Of a DNA stretch of 64,000 nucleotides, positions 43,576-56,043 are shown piece after piece. The notes beneath the pieces were generated by a model. That model had not been told where the DNA came from. It saw only the letters and a program-made list of their open reading frames with translations, and ran no database searches. The first letter of the stretch is position 1. Every line of letters starts with the position of its first letter. The position numbers and the translations under genes were made by a program. Location: the NCBI RefSeq assembly GCF_016801865.2, contig NC_068938.1, positions 98,067,004-98,131,003 on the forward strand, written 5' to 3'. This DNA comes from Culex pipiens pallens. Lineage: Eukaryota > Arthropoda > Insecta > Diptera > Culicidae.

Positions 43576-44952
43576 ACAAGTCTAGTAATTTTGAAATCAT
43601 TAGGCCATTGCAAATTTCATTCAAAGTTTCCTGGCATATTAAAAGCTAAACTGTTTTTACTGGAAATTCAAATCAATTCTTGCATTTTGTAAAACATTGT
43701 AATTAAGCATACCTTAAAAAATTAAATCTATATGCCTTTTTTAATCATGTGGAGTGTTCAAATTTAAAATATCGATGTTAAGATTCAATTAGAAGCAACT
43801 TGACAAAATATTATTTCGAATACCGTGGCATTTCATGAAAGTAACCAAAATTTACTGACAAGGGCAAATTTTAATAGATTATGCGGCATCCGTGGATTCA
43901 CGAGAATTCACTAGCCCTAGTAAAAATGTTTAAGAGCACTATTGAAAAAAAAAACTTGTTGTAAATCCGATCAAATCATGATTTTTTTAGAAATACTTAT
44001 AAATGACATCCTGGTTTACGGTACCGTAAAACGGGGTGACTTTGATAGCCGGGGTGACTTTGATAGGTTTGCGATTTTTCCGCAAAATGAAGAGTACAAT
44101 TAAAATACGTAAGGAATGGTTTAGAAACATACTGACCGTGGTAGAGAAGTGTTCAAAGTATCTCAAGAAGAAATTTTCATAAAATTTTAACAAGTTTAAA
44201 TAATTAGTTAACTATAGTTAAGAAAATGTTAATGAAAGTCATTATTTTAAACTTCTCAAAGTGTCATGATTTTCTCAATGAACATGATTTTTAATCGGAA
44301 AACGGAATGCATTTTCGGATACTTTGGACAATTTTCCACTAGGAGAAGGTGAAATAAATTTGTAAATAATAAATAATATGTGTTTTTGAAACACCATTTA
44401 AAAAAAATCTCCAAATTTATAAGCAATTTCAGTTAAATAAATTTCATCTAAAATGTGAAAACTTGTGATTCGTGCTTCAAATTCTGTGAAAAATGCAAAA
44501 TAAATCGATAATTTTATAAACAAAACCAGTTTTAACAAATTTTAGGCGAAATTTCGACTTTTTAACAATTTTACCTTAAATTTATATTAAACTTGGAATG
44601 TATCTGAGCGACATTAATTCAACTATAAAATAAACCTATTTTGATCATACTTGTATAAATAAAGAATTGAATAGAATTGAGAAGTGATAAGCCATAAAAG
44701 GTTTTGTTTTAGGACACAAAAATCGTTTTATCCTCTCTTTGGTTCTAGATACACGAAATAAATTTATTGTTGCTGAATTGTTTAATTTTGTCCGATTAAA
44801 ATAAGCTTTTTCAGGGTAAACTTATGTAAATGCTTACTTTTATGCGTAAAAATATTGAATTGAATTATTTACAATCAATTTTACAGGTTTTCACAGTGCA
44901 TCCAAACAGTTTACTGCATAACAGGAAAAAAACTCTTTCCAAACTGTCACGA
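43576..44952. other. AT-rich, with a lone MITE end
   Basis: At 44024-44060 CCGTAAAACGGGGTGACTTT and a second GGGGTGACTTTGATAGG repeat the left end of the TA-flanked MITE at 26652, but no right end was found. The rest is AT-rich without genes. Confidence 0.5.
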
Positions 44953-45206
44953 AAAAACGAAAAACGAAGTTGACTTTATAGCTGTCGGCCACCATTGCTA
45001 GTACCAACCACTAGTGTCTTCCTTTTTATCTACAAGGACTTCGCCGCCCTGGGCTCCTAAGTGTATGAAAGTATGGCACGGAGCGACGGCGCCGAATACC
45101 CATTTTTACACAAAGAATTTTAGAGCGCCCGCCGCGGGATTCGAACCTGCGACCTCTGGATTGTGAGTCCAGTGCGCGGTCCGATTGATCCACACGGGCG
45201 GGACAA
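44953..45206 (-). mobile_element. tRNA-derived SINE, minus strand, with 12-bp TSD
   Basis: AAACTGTCACGA at 44941-44952 and 45207-45218 flanks 254 bp. On the minus strand the head (45202 to 45128) looks like a tRNA: CCCGCC pairs with GGCGGG, A-box-like TGGATCAATCGG, a perfect anticodon stem CTGGA...TCCAG with loop CTCACAA (CAC in the anticodon position, Val-like), and B box GGTTCGAATCC (45137-45147). A body of about 170 nt follows, with GGTATTCGGCGCCGTCGC. The exact TSD shows retroposition, so this is not a functional tRNA gene. Confidence 0.8.
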
Positions 45207-45218
45207 AAACTGTCACGA

Positions 45219-46590
45219 CCGTTCGGAAAAGCAAACAATCTCCATATGGTCATGGACTGGCTTTCAAATCAGCATCCCAGCCCTGGACCTCACCGCGGTG
45301 GCTGATCCCGCCCGAATGTGCACACGTTCGCAACCTGGACAAACGGCTACCCTCGTCTCTTTATTGAAAGCCGCAAAGGAGCGGGAATAAACCGTTTTCC
45401 ACCCAAAGACCACCTTTCATCTAATATTCATAACTTCAGAGGCTGGGAAAAGTGGGCGCAAAAAATGGGCGCACGTGTGTTTGTGTGTGTGTGTCGAAAA
45501 CGTTTTCATTCTCCAAGTGACTGCCGTTTTCTTGGGCGATATAAAAACTGTCAACCGTTTGAAGGCTCCTTTCTTGATATACATATCATATCTCGTAACA
45601 CATAAATATTTTTATATTCCTGCAGGACTTCACAACCGTTCGTTCGGAGGCAAATTATACGGTGGAAAAGGGTTTTTTTCCTTGCCGCATTGGTTTTGAC
45701 GACGACTTTTTTTTTCTTTCTCTGACTCTTCCAACCAATTTGAGTGATTGGCGGACAACGTTGATCTGCGGATGAATATTCTTGCTCTTAGATTGGGACA
45801 GCGTTTTCTTTAGCGTGGAAGGTAATCATAAATTTTGCGAAACCTCTCCCCCAAGTCATGGCGCTGTCGAGAATTGGATTCGTCTTGGGATTCGCAAAAT
45901 TGGTTTGTCGTTTAAACTCGACCCGCAAGAGCTCCATCGGAAGGTAAATTATTTATCGATGTGAGGGCAAATATTTTTGGCGCAAATTTTATCGCCCGAA
46001 AAGAGTTGCCTCTGTCGCTGAAATGTGTCATAAATGTCAAGCTTCACGTCACGTGTGCCAACGTTGTTGGACGAAATGGAAATTTACGAGCACGTCGAGT
46101 TTGATTCGTTTTTTTTTTCTGGTGGCCGCGTGATGAAAAAAAAGGATTGAGGTGAAAATCTATTAAATGGATTGATGGAAGGGAAATGTATGTTTTAGCT
46201 TGGTAAACCCTTAGGGTGTTTGGTCCAGTGGGATCACCGTTTTCTTGGGACATGACTTTTTAAGATATTAGTTTTCTTAACTCAGCTATTAATGTGATTG
46301 ATCTTTTGAAGTTAATTGAGAGGAAAAACATTCTAAACCCAACAAAATAAATGAATGAGATATGATTGAGTTGAAACCATATTATTTGGCAAAATAATTC
46401 GTGCTGGGTAGTTTTTTAAAGTTGTATAAGATGATGAGAACTCAAAAACCGTGCTGTAATAAACTTTTCAGCACTGTTATTTTCAGAGATTAAATTTAGG
46501 CTGTTTCGTCCAGGGCTGTGGAGTCGGAGTCAGTAGACTCGGGTCTTTTTGGGACCGGGCGTCGAAGTCACACTTTTGAACTTTTTTTTA
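45219..46590. other. Apparently single-copy stretch, no supported gene
   Basis: A GT run near 45475-45500 and a T run near 45700. Near 46506-46531 lies AGGGCTGTGGAGTCGGAGTC, a phrase I associate with a dispersed repeat. Frames on both strands are short and unconvincing. Confidence 0.4.
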
Positions 46591-46950
46591 CTTAAGTGAT
46601 CATATCATGAGGCAGGGTTGCCAGATCTTCAATGTTTTGGACTCATTGAAAAGGTCTTTTAATTACTCATCAAACGAAGGGTGGGTTGATCGATCCAGAC
46701 AAAAAAACACACAAATATCACTTAAGTGATCATATCATGAGGCAGGGTTGCCAGATCTTCAATTTTTTGGACTCATTGAAAAGGTTTTTCAATTACCTAT
46801 CAAATGATGGGTTGGATGACGGATCCAGACATAGATTACATACAAGTAGTGAGATCCGGCTTAAAATAAATATCACTTTGTCGTCATAACTTGAGACATG
46901 GTTGCCAGATTTTCAATGTTTCGGACTTATTGAAAAGGTCATCCAGCGAG
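46591..46950 (+). repeat. Three diverged tandem units
   Basis: Units start near 46591, 46721 and 46874. The first two share CTTAAGTGATCATATCATGA and GGCAGGGTTGCCAGATCTTC, then GGACTCATTGAAAAGG; the third keeps GGTTGCCAGAT and ATTGAAAAGGTC but has diverged more. Period about 130-150 bp. Confidence 0.8.
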
Positions 46951-46974
46951 CAATATTTATTTTAAGAGCAATTC

Positions 46975-48448
46975 CAGCTCAAATCAGGATTTTTTCTGGT
47001 ACTTTTGTACCCGACCCTCTCCGATTTCAATGAAACTTTTGAGACATGTTATCCTAGGCCTATATAAGCCATTTTTGTGTATATGGAGCCAATTGTACTC
47101 GAAAATGACACTTGAGAAGGGCGTGAAGTTTTTAAATATTTTTGTATTTTGCAATTTAAAAATTACTGTATCTCGAAGCCGTTGCATCGTATCAAAAAGT
47201 GGTCAAAGACAAACTTGTAGGAAATTGAACGGGCTTTCTGAAAAAATACACTGAAACAAAAAAACACGCCACTTCTTTGAGATTTTTGATTTTTAAGTTT
47301 AAAAGTTAAATTTCAAGGTGATGTCACGATTTTTTTTCGCTCAAAATTTTTGAGGAAATAGCCTAAAATGTTACAAAAAGACTCACAAAAAATGCAGGAT
47401 GGTATGTCTCTCCCAAAAAAAAAAAAAAACAAAAATCATTTACTAAAACTGTTTTTTTGAAAAGTGGTCTAAACGTCAAAATTTTCAAAAATCGATAGTG
47501 GGAATCGATTCCCCAGACAATTTTACATAAAAGTCTCCATATTGACCATTGTCCTTAGTCCAATCCTTATATTTTTACCGGAAAGCTCGTCCAATTTCCC
47601 ATAAGTTTGCCTCTGACAGCTTTTCAATTTGACTCGTTTTAATATTTACGTAACCTTATTTACTATCCAGGTTTCTACCACACTGAAAAAAATATTCTAT
47701 TTACAGTTATGAGCAATGTAATTTAACTTATATTTGTAAGGCCATACATCCAATTGAAATGCTGTCAAAGACAAACTTATGGGAAATTGGACGAGCTTTC
47801 CGGTAAAAATATTTACGAGACTAAAAAACCAAGTCTGTCATATAGAAATTGCCAAAAACCACCAAAAACCAGTTTTTTCACCATTTTTATTTAAAAAACC
47901 GCTGTATCTTCTCAAGGATTGGACTTAGGACAATGGTCAATATGGAGACTTTTATGTAAAATTGTCTGGGGAATCGATTCCCACTATCGATTTTTGAAAA
48001 TTTTGACGTTTAGACCACTTTTCAAAAAAACAGTTTTAGTAAATGATTTTTGTTTTTTTTTTAGGAGAGACATACCATCCTGCATTTTTCGTGAGTCTTT
48101 TTGTAACATTTTAGGCTATTTCCTCAAAAATTTTGAGCGAAAAAAATCGTGACATCACCTTGAAATTTAACTTTTAAACTTAAAAATCAAAAAATCTCAT
48201 AGAAGTGGCGTGTATTTTTGTTTCAGTGTATTTTTTTCAGAAAGCCCGTCCAATTTCCTACAAGTTTGTCTTAGACCACTTTTTGATACGATGCAACGGC
48301 TTCGAGATACAGTAATTTTTAAATTGCAAAATACAAAAATATTTAAAAACCTTACGACCTTCTCAAATGTTATTTTCGAGTACTGTTGGCTCCATATACA
48401 CAAAAATGGCTTATATAGGCCTAGGATAACATGTCTCAAAAGTTTCAA
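46975..48448. mobile_element. Foldback element with GTACCCGACCCTCTCCG arm
   Basis: The left arm, from about 47030, is mirrored on the right: GAGACATGTTATCCTAGGCC (47041-47060) has its inverse near 48415-48435, and AATCGATTCCCCAGACAATT (from about 47504) has its inverse near 47965-47985. Arms of about 550 bp surround a loop near 47600-47900. The right arm lacks the outer 50-80 bp and instead ends in an A run at 48449, so one end is damaged. Confidence 0.75.
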
Positions 48449-48898
48449 AAAAAAAAAATGAAAAAAGTGAATTTAGTAAATGTGTGTACTGACATCCAGT
48501 TACAAGTTGAAATGATGGGTTGTACATATATTTTCAGCTTAGTCAATTTGCAATTTTAATTTTTTTGTCAGTTGAGAAACTAATACAGTAGCGATCAAAT
48601 GGATTTTTTTTTTTCAAAAATGTTGCTTCTTGCAAAAGATGCAAGGTTTTCGAAACTGATCTAAAATGTAAAAATCGTGTTTTAGACCAGTTTTGTGAAA
48701 GCTGTATACTAGTATGGCTCGAGATAGTCGATTTTTCAGAACATTTTTTTTCGGTTGCCCCTAAACAACTCCCCAAAATTTGCGAGCGATTGGTTGCATC
48801 CACACTTTGCGCATTGCATTTCAATTTTGTATGAGAATTAGTAAGGGAAAACCCCTCTTTCTTACATTTTGATTTTTATTATTTTTATTTTCCACTAA
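48449..48898. other. AT-rich spacer
   Basis: No gene. TTTTAGACCAGTTTTG near 48680 also occurs in the neighbouring foldback (from 49041), so this may be an older arm fragment. Confidence 0.4.
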
Positions 48899-49332
48899 AT
48901 GTTTCAAACTAACACAATGGCGTTAAAATTGAGAAAATTTTATAAATCTTTTCTAAAGTTATGTGCTATCTTGCTCCTGACAAAAGATACAGCGTCCTTA
49001 AAACTGGTCTAAAACGTGTTTTTTGCTCGGAAATCACGTTTTAGACCAGTTTTGAGCACGCTGTATCTTTTGACAGGAGCAAAATATCACAATTAGGTTC
49101 TACGCCGACTCGATTTGGAAGTTAGAAAGGAGTGCACTGTTTACATGGACTTAGCACAGTTCGATGCGGTCGTCGATTTTGTTCGGGAAAATTCGTAGAC
49201 AATCGACGAAGACCATGTAAACAGTGCACATGAGCTGTCAAATGACGTCACGGTGTAAAACCTAATACTTTCTTCGGAAAAGTTTTAGATAATTTTCTCA
49301 ATTTTAAGGCTATTGTGTTGGTTTAAACATTT
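48899..49332. mobile_element. Foldback element with GACCAGTTTT core, interrupted in its right arm
   Basis: The left arm (48899-49018) is mirrored by 49036-49090 plus 49267-49330: AAAACTGGTCTAAAACGTG and CACGTTTTAGACCAGTTTT face each other over a 17-bp loop, and AAAATTGAGAAAATT and its inverse lie near the ends. Removal of 49094-49264 restores the right arm. Confidence 0.75.
49094..49264. mobile_element. 171-bp hairpin MITE inside the foldback arm
   Basis: TAGGTTCTACGCCG at the left and CGGTGTAAAACCTA at the right, with AT on both sides. A perfect inner pair GTGCACTGTTTACATGG / CCATGTAAACAGTGCAC strengthens the hairpin. The uninterrupted left arm of the host element marks the insertion point. 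Confidence 0.75.
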
Positions 49333-49421
49333 TTTGTTCGTGATTCGATTTTTCGAAGTCCCATACAAACCATTGGATAATCGAAACATCGGATAATCAA
49401 GTCTTGACTGTGTTGCCAGAA

Positions 49422-50949
49422 GAGCAGTTCTCTACGGAATCGGTCTTTTTTCTTTAATTTTAATTTTTGTATTTTTTAATCCGGCTGAAACTTTTTTGGT
49501 GCCTTCGGTATGCCCAAAGAAGCCATTTTGCATCATTAGTTTGTCCATATTATTTTCCATACAAATTTGGCAGCTGTCCATACAAAAATGATATGTGAAA
49601 ATTCAAAATTCTATATCTTTTGATGGAATTTTCTGATCGATTTGGTGTCTTCGGCAAAGTTGTAGGTATGGATATAGACTACACTGAAAAAAAATGATAC
49701 ACGGTAAAAAAAATTTTGGTGATTTTTAATTTCACTTTTTGTCACTAAAACTTGATTTGCAATAAAACACTATTTTTATTTTATTTTTTTTTTTTTTTGA
49801 TATATTTTAGAGGACATAAAATGCCAACTTTTCAGAAATTTCCCGAATGGGCAAAAAATCTTTGACCGAGCTATGATTTTATGAGTCAATACAGATTTTT
49901 TCAAAAAATCGAAATGCTGGTCGCAAAAATTTTTCAACTTCATTTTTCGATGTAAAATGGAATTTGCAATAACATTTCAAATGGGCGTAATATTGAATGT
50001 TTGGCCCGTTTGAAATGTTAGTCTTGATTTTAAATTTTGGAAAGTATTTTATTCGAAAAGATCGGAAAATTTCACCAATGTTTCATATTTTAACATTGTA
50101 AATCGGATCTATAGTTGCTGAGATATCTACATTAGAAAATGGTGGGTTGTTTCGGTGAGACTTAGAAAACATAAATTTTCCTGTTTTTTTACCTTTGCAT
50201 GGCAATATCTCAGCAACTATGGGTCTTATCAACAAAGTCCGAAAAAGCAAAATATAGAGAATTTTTTCAGCTTTTCAAAAATATTTTTTTCAAAGGTGGG
50301 CAAACATGGGCACCAATTTTAAAAAATAAAAAACTGCGACTATTTTCAAAAAAGTTACCTAAAAATGGCTATAACTTGAAAACGGTGCACTTTATCAAAA
50401 ATTCACCAAAGTACTTTTTGATTGCAAATTCCATTTTACATCGAAAAATGAAGTTGAAAAATTTTTGCGACCAATATTTCGATTTTTAGAAAAAAACTCT
50501 ATTGATTCAAAAAATCATAACTCGGTCAATGATTTTTTGCCCATTCTGGAAATTTCTAAAAAGTTGGCATTTTATGTCCTCTAAAATATATCAAAAAATA
50601 AAAAAAAATTAAAAATAGTGTTTTTTTTGCAAATTAAGTTTTAGTGACAAAAAGTGAAATTAAAAATCGCCAAAATTTTTTTTACCGTGTATCATTTTTT
50701 TTCAGTGTAGTCCATATCAATACCTTTGCCGAAGACACCAAATCGATCAAAAAATTCCTTCAAAAGATACAGAATTTTGAATTTTTATTCATCATTTTTG
50801 TATGGACAGCTGCCAAATTTGTATGGAAAATTATATGGACAAACTAATGATGCAAAATGGCTTCTTTGGGCATACCGAAGGCACCAACAAAGTTTCAGCC
50901 GGATTAAAAAAAAAATAAATCGAATGACCGAAATCTCAGAGAATTGCTC
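49422..50949. mobile_element. Foldback family 1, copy D
   Basis: It starts GAGCAGTTCTCTACGG and ends CAGAGAATTGCTC, flanked by AGAA (49418-49421 and 50950-50953). The arms resemble those of copy C (GACACCAAATCGATC, GGGCATACCGAAGGCACC), but the middle is shorter. Its right-hand 130 bp are included in the tandem duplication that follows. Confidence 0.85.
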
Positions 50950-51608
50950 AGAAGCAAGATAAAAACATTCATTCTTCGAGACTCTTTCTCAATTTGAATG
51001 CTATTTTATTAGTTTTGTTGGTCCTTCCACACAAATTCTTCTTAGAGTAAAATAACTGCTAAATTTAAATGCTCCGAATGCTCCCAAGTTTTAGGGGGAT
51101 ATTTTTGGGACTGATTACTATCAGAAAATAGGTAATCTGTATGAATTGGACACTTTTTGATGATTTTTCCATGCAAACGTCAGGTCACCAAAATCATTGT
51201 TATTTTTTATTTGTTCTAAATTCAACCAGCAGCTCAACAACATTGAAATAAATACTATAAAAATAACTTAAATTACAACAAAAGGGATGACAATTGTTGT
51301 TGAATATCATTCAGTCGAAGCAATAATTAAATTATATTTAATTTTATTTCATCCATCTGTTTCTCTAGCAAAAAAAAAATAATACACTGCAATACACTAA
51401 ACCTTCTTGCTCAGCAGTACATCAAAACTACCATAAATTACGCGATGCAAATTCTTTTCCAATTTGCAAAAATGCCTCACCTTGTCTTACACATTGCCAA
51501 GTTCTGAATTAATTAAACCCCTTTTTCATTCTTCACAGTTTATCTCATGACTTACTGGAAAAAGTCGCCCCTCCCAACTCGCGCTCATCATTGCGGAAAA
51601 AGGCTCGT
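50820..51608 (+). repeat. Tandem duplication, first copy (789 bp)
   Basis: It runs from TGTATGGAAAATTATATGG inside foldback copy D to GCGGAAAAAGGCTCGT at 51608, where the second copy starts at once with TGTATGG. It includes the right end of copy D and about 650 bp of flanking sequence. Confidence 0.9.
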
Positions 51609-52393
51609 TGTATGGAAAATTATATGGACAAACTAATGATGCAAAATGGCTTCTTTGGGCATACCGAAGGCACCAACAAAGTTTCAGCCGGATTAAAAAA
51701 AAAATAAATCGAATGACCGAAATCTCAGAGAATTGCTCAGAAGCAAGATAAAAACATTCATTCTTCGAGACTCTTTCTCAATTTGAATGCTATTTTATTA
51801 GTTTTGTTGGTCCTTCCACACAAATTCTTCTTAGAGTAAAATAACTGCTAAATTTAAATGCTCCGAATGCTCCCAAGTTTTAGGTGGATATTTTTGGGAC
51901 TGATTACTATCAGAAAATAGCTAATCTGAATGAATTGGACGCTTTTTGATGATTTTTCCATTCAAACGTCAGGTCACCAAAACCTTTGTTATTTTTTATT
52001 TGTTCTAAATTCAACCAGCTATTGCAACATTGAAATAAATACTATAAAAATAACTTAAATTACAACAAAAGGGATGACAATTTTTGTTGAACATCATTCA
52101 GTCGATGCAATAATTAAATTATATTTAATTTTATTTAATCCATATGTTTCTCTAACAAAAAAAAATAACACACTGCAAGTCACAAACCTTCTTGCACAGC
52201 AGTACATCAAAACTACCATAAATTACGCGATGCAAATTCTTTTCCAATTTGCAAAAATGCCTCACCTTGTCTTACACATTGCCAAGTTCTGAATTAATTA
52301 AACCCCTTTTTCATTCTTCACAGTTTATCTCATGACTTACTGGAAAAAGTTCCCCCTCCCAACTCACGCTCATCATTGCGGAAAAAGGCTCGT
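51609..52393 (+). repeat. Tandem duplication, second copy (785 bp)
   Basis: It matches 50820-51608 throughout with scattered substitutions and a few small indels, and ends at the same GGAAAAAGGCTCGT (52380-52393). The foldback end it carries (to 51738) is therefore a copied fragment, not an independent insertion. Confidence 0.9.
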
Positions 52394-54053
52394 AATTTAC
52401 ATTTCATGAGTCAAAAGTTTTGCGCTCTCGCAAAATAACTGCCACCAGGTACTGAGCCAAGGTATGAACACAGCCTGGATGTACTGAAAGTTAGCCAAAC
52501 CGTATTATGCAAATGTGCTTCCGCGTCGTACTGTTGTAACTCCTCGAGAGAGAGAGAGGCATCTTGACTTGTTCTTTTAATTTGTGCCAACTTTTGACTT
52601 TCGGAAAATGTTGAACGAAATATTTCCCATCGCGATGTCTTTTCCCGCTTAATCTCGTGATCGAAAAGTTCTTAACCAACCCTTTCTTCGTGAAATTACC
52701 AAGGCTCTCTTTCATTGTTGCCAACTTTTCCATACTGTGAGAAGTTAAAAATTCTCTTCAATCACTTTCAAAGCACTGACAAGATGGCTGAGGGCTTCAA
52801 GGCAAGATTGTGGTGAGCTGTGATGGAATTACCGAGAATGATGACGACGCGTCAACGCCCATAAATCAAACAACGCCATCGCGAGCCCAGCCGCCGGAAA
52901 AAAAAGTACGAAGTTGGTTGTGGGTGGATGATGGCGGGAGCGTCGAAATCAATTATCGTTGGGTGAATTTAATACAATTAAATCATCATCCAATCCATTA
53001 AAATAATAATATTTTTAACTTGCTGAATGCGAGACTGGCTGGTAATGCGAGAGCGGGGTATTGAACTGTGATGGGAAGTGGTTTGCTTTTTGGATAGTGA
53101 CAGTAAATTGGATAACAAAATGTGGAAAAAATTAATAAAATAAAGCATTAAATCTCTGATTTTGAATTATAGAAGATAAAATTCCATGGGGAAAACGGTA
53201 GTAAGTAATAAGCATATACTATTGCAACTTTTCCGTTTATAAATTAATTAAATATGTATGAGACAAACATATTTACAATCTGCACATTTGTCTAATATAC
53301 AACATTTTTAAAACAAAAACTATAGTAAAGCACTGGTTTAGAGATCAGTTGGTTATTTAGTAAAGATGATGCATTTTTTTTACAAAATTAGTATAATAAT
53401 CGGTTTAATTATGCGTGAAATTCGCAATTGCGCAAAGTTCATCAATATTATTTTTTCAATAAAAAATCATATAAAATACTAAACACGGTATGTTCCACAA
53501 AAAAAACACTTAAGAAAAAAAAGGTAAGTGTGATGTTTGGCACCATGCAAGTTTTTCCCGACCTGTTGCGGAGTGAATCAAAATTATTTCGTCAAGGGGT
53601 CTAGAGCAACATTTTTTAAGGATTTTTTTTTAGATTTTATAGGACATTTACTATAGAAAAGTTGCTGAAAATCGATGAATTCATGTTGATATCCATTATA
53701 CTTCTTAGGAGTATACATTCAGAGACTTTTAATTAATCACCAATAATTAAGCTCCAATCAAAAGTTTCCTATACAAAACAGTTTTCTTTTAATTAACTTC
53801 GAAATCAAGGATGGAAGCTCAAAGTCAACCGAACAAAAATCGTTTGTTTGTTATTGCTCGAATGCAAATTGCCAAACATAAATGATTGATATAATTTAAG
53901 CTATGCTTCTAAATTTTCAGATTCCTACATTGAGTTTCAGTAAATTAATTCATTAAACATTATATTCCCAGTTTTGTTGTTAGTTTCGTTAGAATTAGCA
54001 CATAACTTCTAAATCCAAGTTTTGCATAGGGATAATTCTCCACAAACTCAGAT
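52394..54053. other. No supported gene; AT-rich after 53000
   Basis: 52400-53000 has more balanced composition and a GA run (about 52543-52557). 53000-54050 is AT-rich. No coding or RNA signal. Confidence 0.4.
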
Positions 54054-54735
54054 AGCAGTTGCCCCGACCCCTCATCGATTTGCGTGAAACTTTGGCCTAA
54101 TTTGTAGAACATTGTTACACTATCAAAAAAACCTTCAAAGTTACACAAAAAAAAAATCAATTCCCGTAATCGTGAATTAAGTTCACGAATGTGAGATCCA
54201 CGAAGGAATTTATTCATGAGTATGGTGCATTTTCACCATAAACGTGAATATATTCCTTCGTGGTTCTCATAATCGTGAACTGACTTCACGGTTTCGAGAA
54301 TTGATTTTTTTCTGTGTACAAAAACACGAAATCGGAAAATGGTAAACTTTGTTCTAAATGTAAATGTTATTGCAGATTCGAATCGTACATGAATATTCCC
54401 ATAAAATAATAAATTGCAAAAAAAAAGTCAAAGTCAGTCAAAAAACGAAAAATGACACTTTTTTTCGATGAAAAACACGTTTTTCCGGAATTCTGACTAC
54501 GCCGCGGGAGTCCAATTTCACAAAGAAATTCACAAATTTCCAAACTGTCACCACTTCAAGCTGCACATTATTGAAAAACATTTCTTCTTTAGAAAGTTCA
54601 AAAATGGAAAGGGTTGTACCGTCCCTCCTGCATGGGATATCAAAAAATGGAGCTCAGATTCGTGATCAGGGCCAATAATTACTCCTTAGGACAAAGTTTA
54701 ACACAAATTCCTTCACCAAAATATCCAAAATAATA
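54054..54735. mobile_element. Foldback element of the GCCCCGACCC type, copy 2
   Basis: GTTGCCCCGACCCCTCATCG then GCGTGAAACTTTGG (54058-54095) matches the left arm of 6905-7795. The inverse arm near 54643-54720 (GATTCGTGATCAGGGCC, CTTAGGACAAAGTTTAAC) matches that element's arms too. Split by the hairpin at 54144-54316. Confidence 0.6.
54144..54316. mobile_element. 173-bp TA-flanked hairpin MITE
   Basis: The ends CACAAAAAAAAAATCAATTC and the inverse GAATTGATTTTTTTCTGTG, flanked by TA on each side (54142-54143 and 54317-54318). Inner inverted text such as CACGAAGGAAT...ATTCCTTCGTGG makes it one long hairpin. It lies inside the older foldback. Confidence 0.85.
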
Positions 54736-55180
54736 TATATAGTGACTCGTCAGGTTGTGAGATCTTTTCTTTTATCGCGTAATTGCCAGCAAGAGCTTTC
54801 TCTTTCTATCACTCCTCCTTCTCTTTTCTTCGTTCTCGCTCACTTGCCAGAGACTTTATTGTTTTCTCCTAAAACCGCAATAAAAGAAACGCCAGAGGGG
54901 GATTGGGAACTGACCACGGATTACGTCTCGTTAAACTGCGGTAGACAATTTTGTTTTGGGCCGGCTTTTGCGGCAAGGCTGTCTGTTGAGAGGGGAAGAT
55001 TGTGAGTGAGGGAATAAGAGAGAAATAGAAAATGTCACACGGGATAAATACCGACAATTCTTTTTGATGCGCATTTCGCGACAGAAAAGAAGGGGCATTA
55101 AAATTGAGAAATGAGATTTCGGGCATGATAGTTGTAGTCGGTGATAATTGAAGATTTGATTCCCGTAGGTTGCACATCAA
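54736..55180. other. Unassigned
   Basis: A stretch of balanced composition with short overlapping frames on both strands, none convincing. Confidence 0.4.
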
Positions 55181-55690
55181 CGCTACCGTGCTAACTTGTC
55201 GTACGTCGCTTTTTGACGTTTCGAAAAGAACTCGTTCAAATGTTTGACCTTAAATAAACCAACACGAGAGCATGCAATGTAAACAATTACAAACACGTTT
55301 TGTTTGGTTGATCATTCTGTGCATTCTCCTGAAGTTTGGTTAAGTTTGGTTGCTGGAGTCCCGAGTTTTAATTACAATTGTTTACAGTATTCGAGATCCT
55401 ACTTATGTCAAACGCGTTCTGACCTGAAATCCCTTCGGCCAATTGTCGCACTTACATCAATTTTCAGGCTGTGTCAAGATAGCACGACAAGATTAAAACT
55501 TGTTTCAAACGAAAAGTGACAAAAATGCAAAGAGTTTTTTCGTTTTTCATTGAATACCTCAGGATTGAAATCGAATTTTGGGGATCTGTCGAGGTCAAAT
55601 GGTGAGGCATCTTGAACTTCACAAAATGGCGTTTTAACTCAATTTGGCCCAAAATGCACGAACGACAAGTTAGCGAGACAGCGACGTTAT
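55181..55690. mobile_element. TIR element with ACTTGTCGTACG ends, uninterrupted copy
   Basis: GCTAACTTGTCGTACGT near 55190 and the inverse ACGAACGACAAGTTAGC ending at 55673. The body is the reverse complement of the interrupted copy at 26394-27743 (CGTTCTGACCTGAAATCCC, CAAGATAGCACGACAAG). It serves as the empty-site reference for the insertion there. Confidence 0.8.
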
Positions 55691-56043
55691 GCTGTTTATG
55701 ATATTAAGTGACTTTTCTCACAAAGGTGATGAGCATGCTATTGAACCCGGGTCAAAAATGAGCCATCTAAAATCTGTAGTTAAATGAGAAGTGGTGCAAA
55801 TCGGGGCACATCGTTCAATGATCTTTAACGTCAAAAGTCTTAATATGTCCTAGGTACAGACATCGATTAAAATTTAAACACTTTAAAATCAGTTTTTAAG
55901 TAGTTATCTGCATTTTAATCACAAAAATAATACAATTTTAAAATTCAAATAAATAAATATTCTTTCCTGGTAACCGAGTTGTTCGATGTTAATTTTCCTG
56001 CATTTTATTGCTAATAGTAAACAAATAATCTGCAACAACATTA
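55691..56043. other. AT-rich spacer
   Basis: Nothing recognised. Confidence 0.5.

Noticed and set aside
45128..45202. A tRNA-Val (CAC) gene on the minus strand
   Set aside because: The D arm is poor, the seventh acceptor pair fails, and the sequence is the head of a SINE with an exact TSD.
46591..46950. CRISPR-like repeat array
   Set aside because: Units are about 130-150 bp with no short repeat/spacer pattern, and the DNA is eukaryotic.
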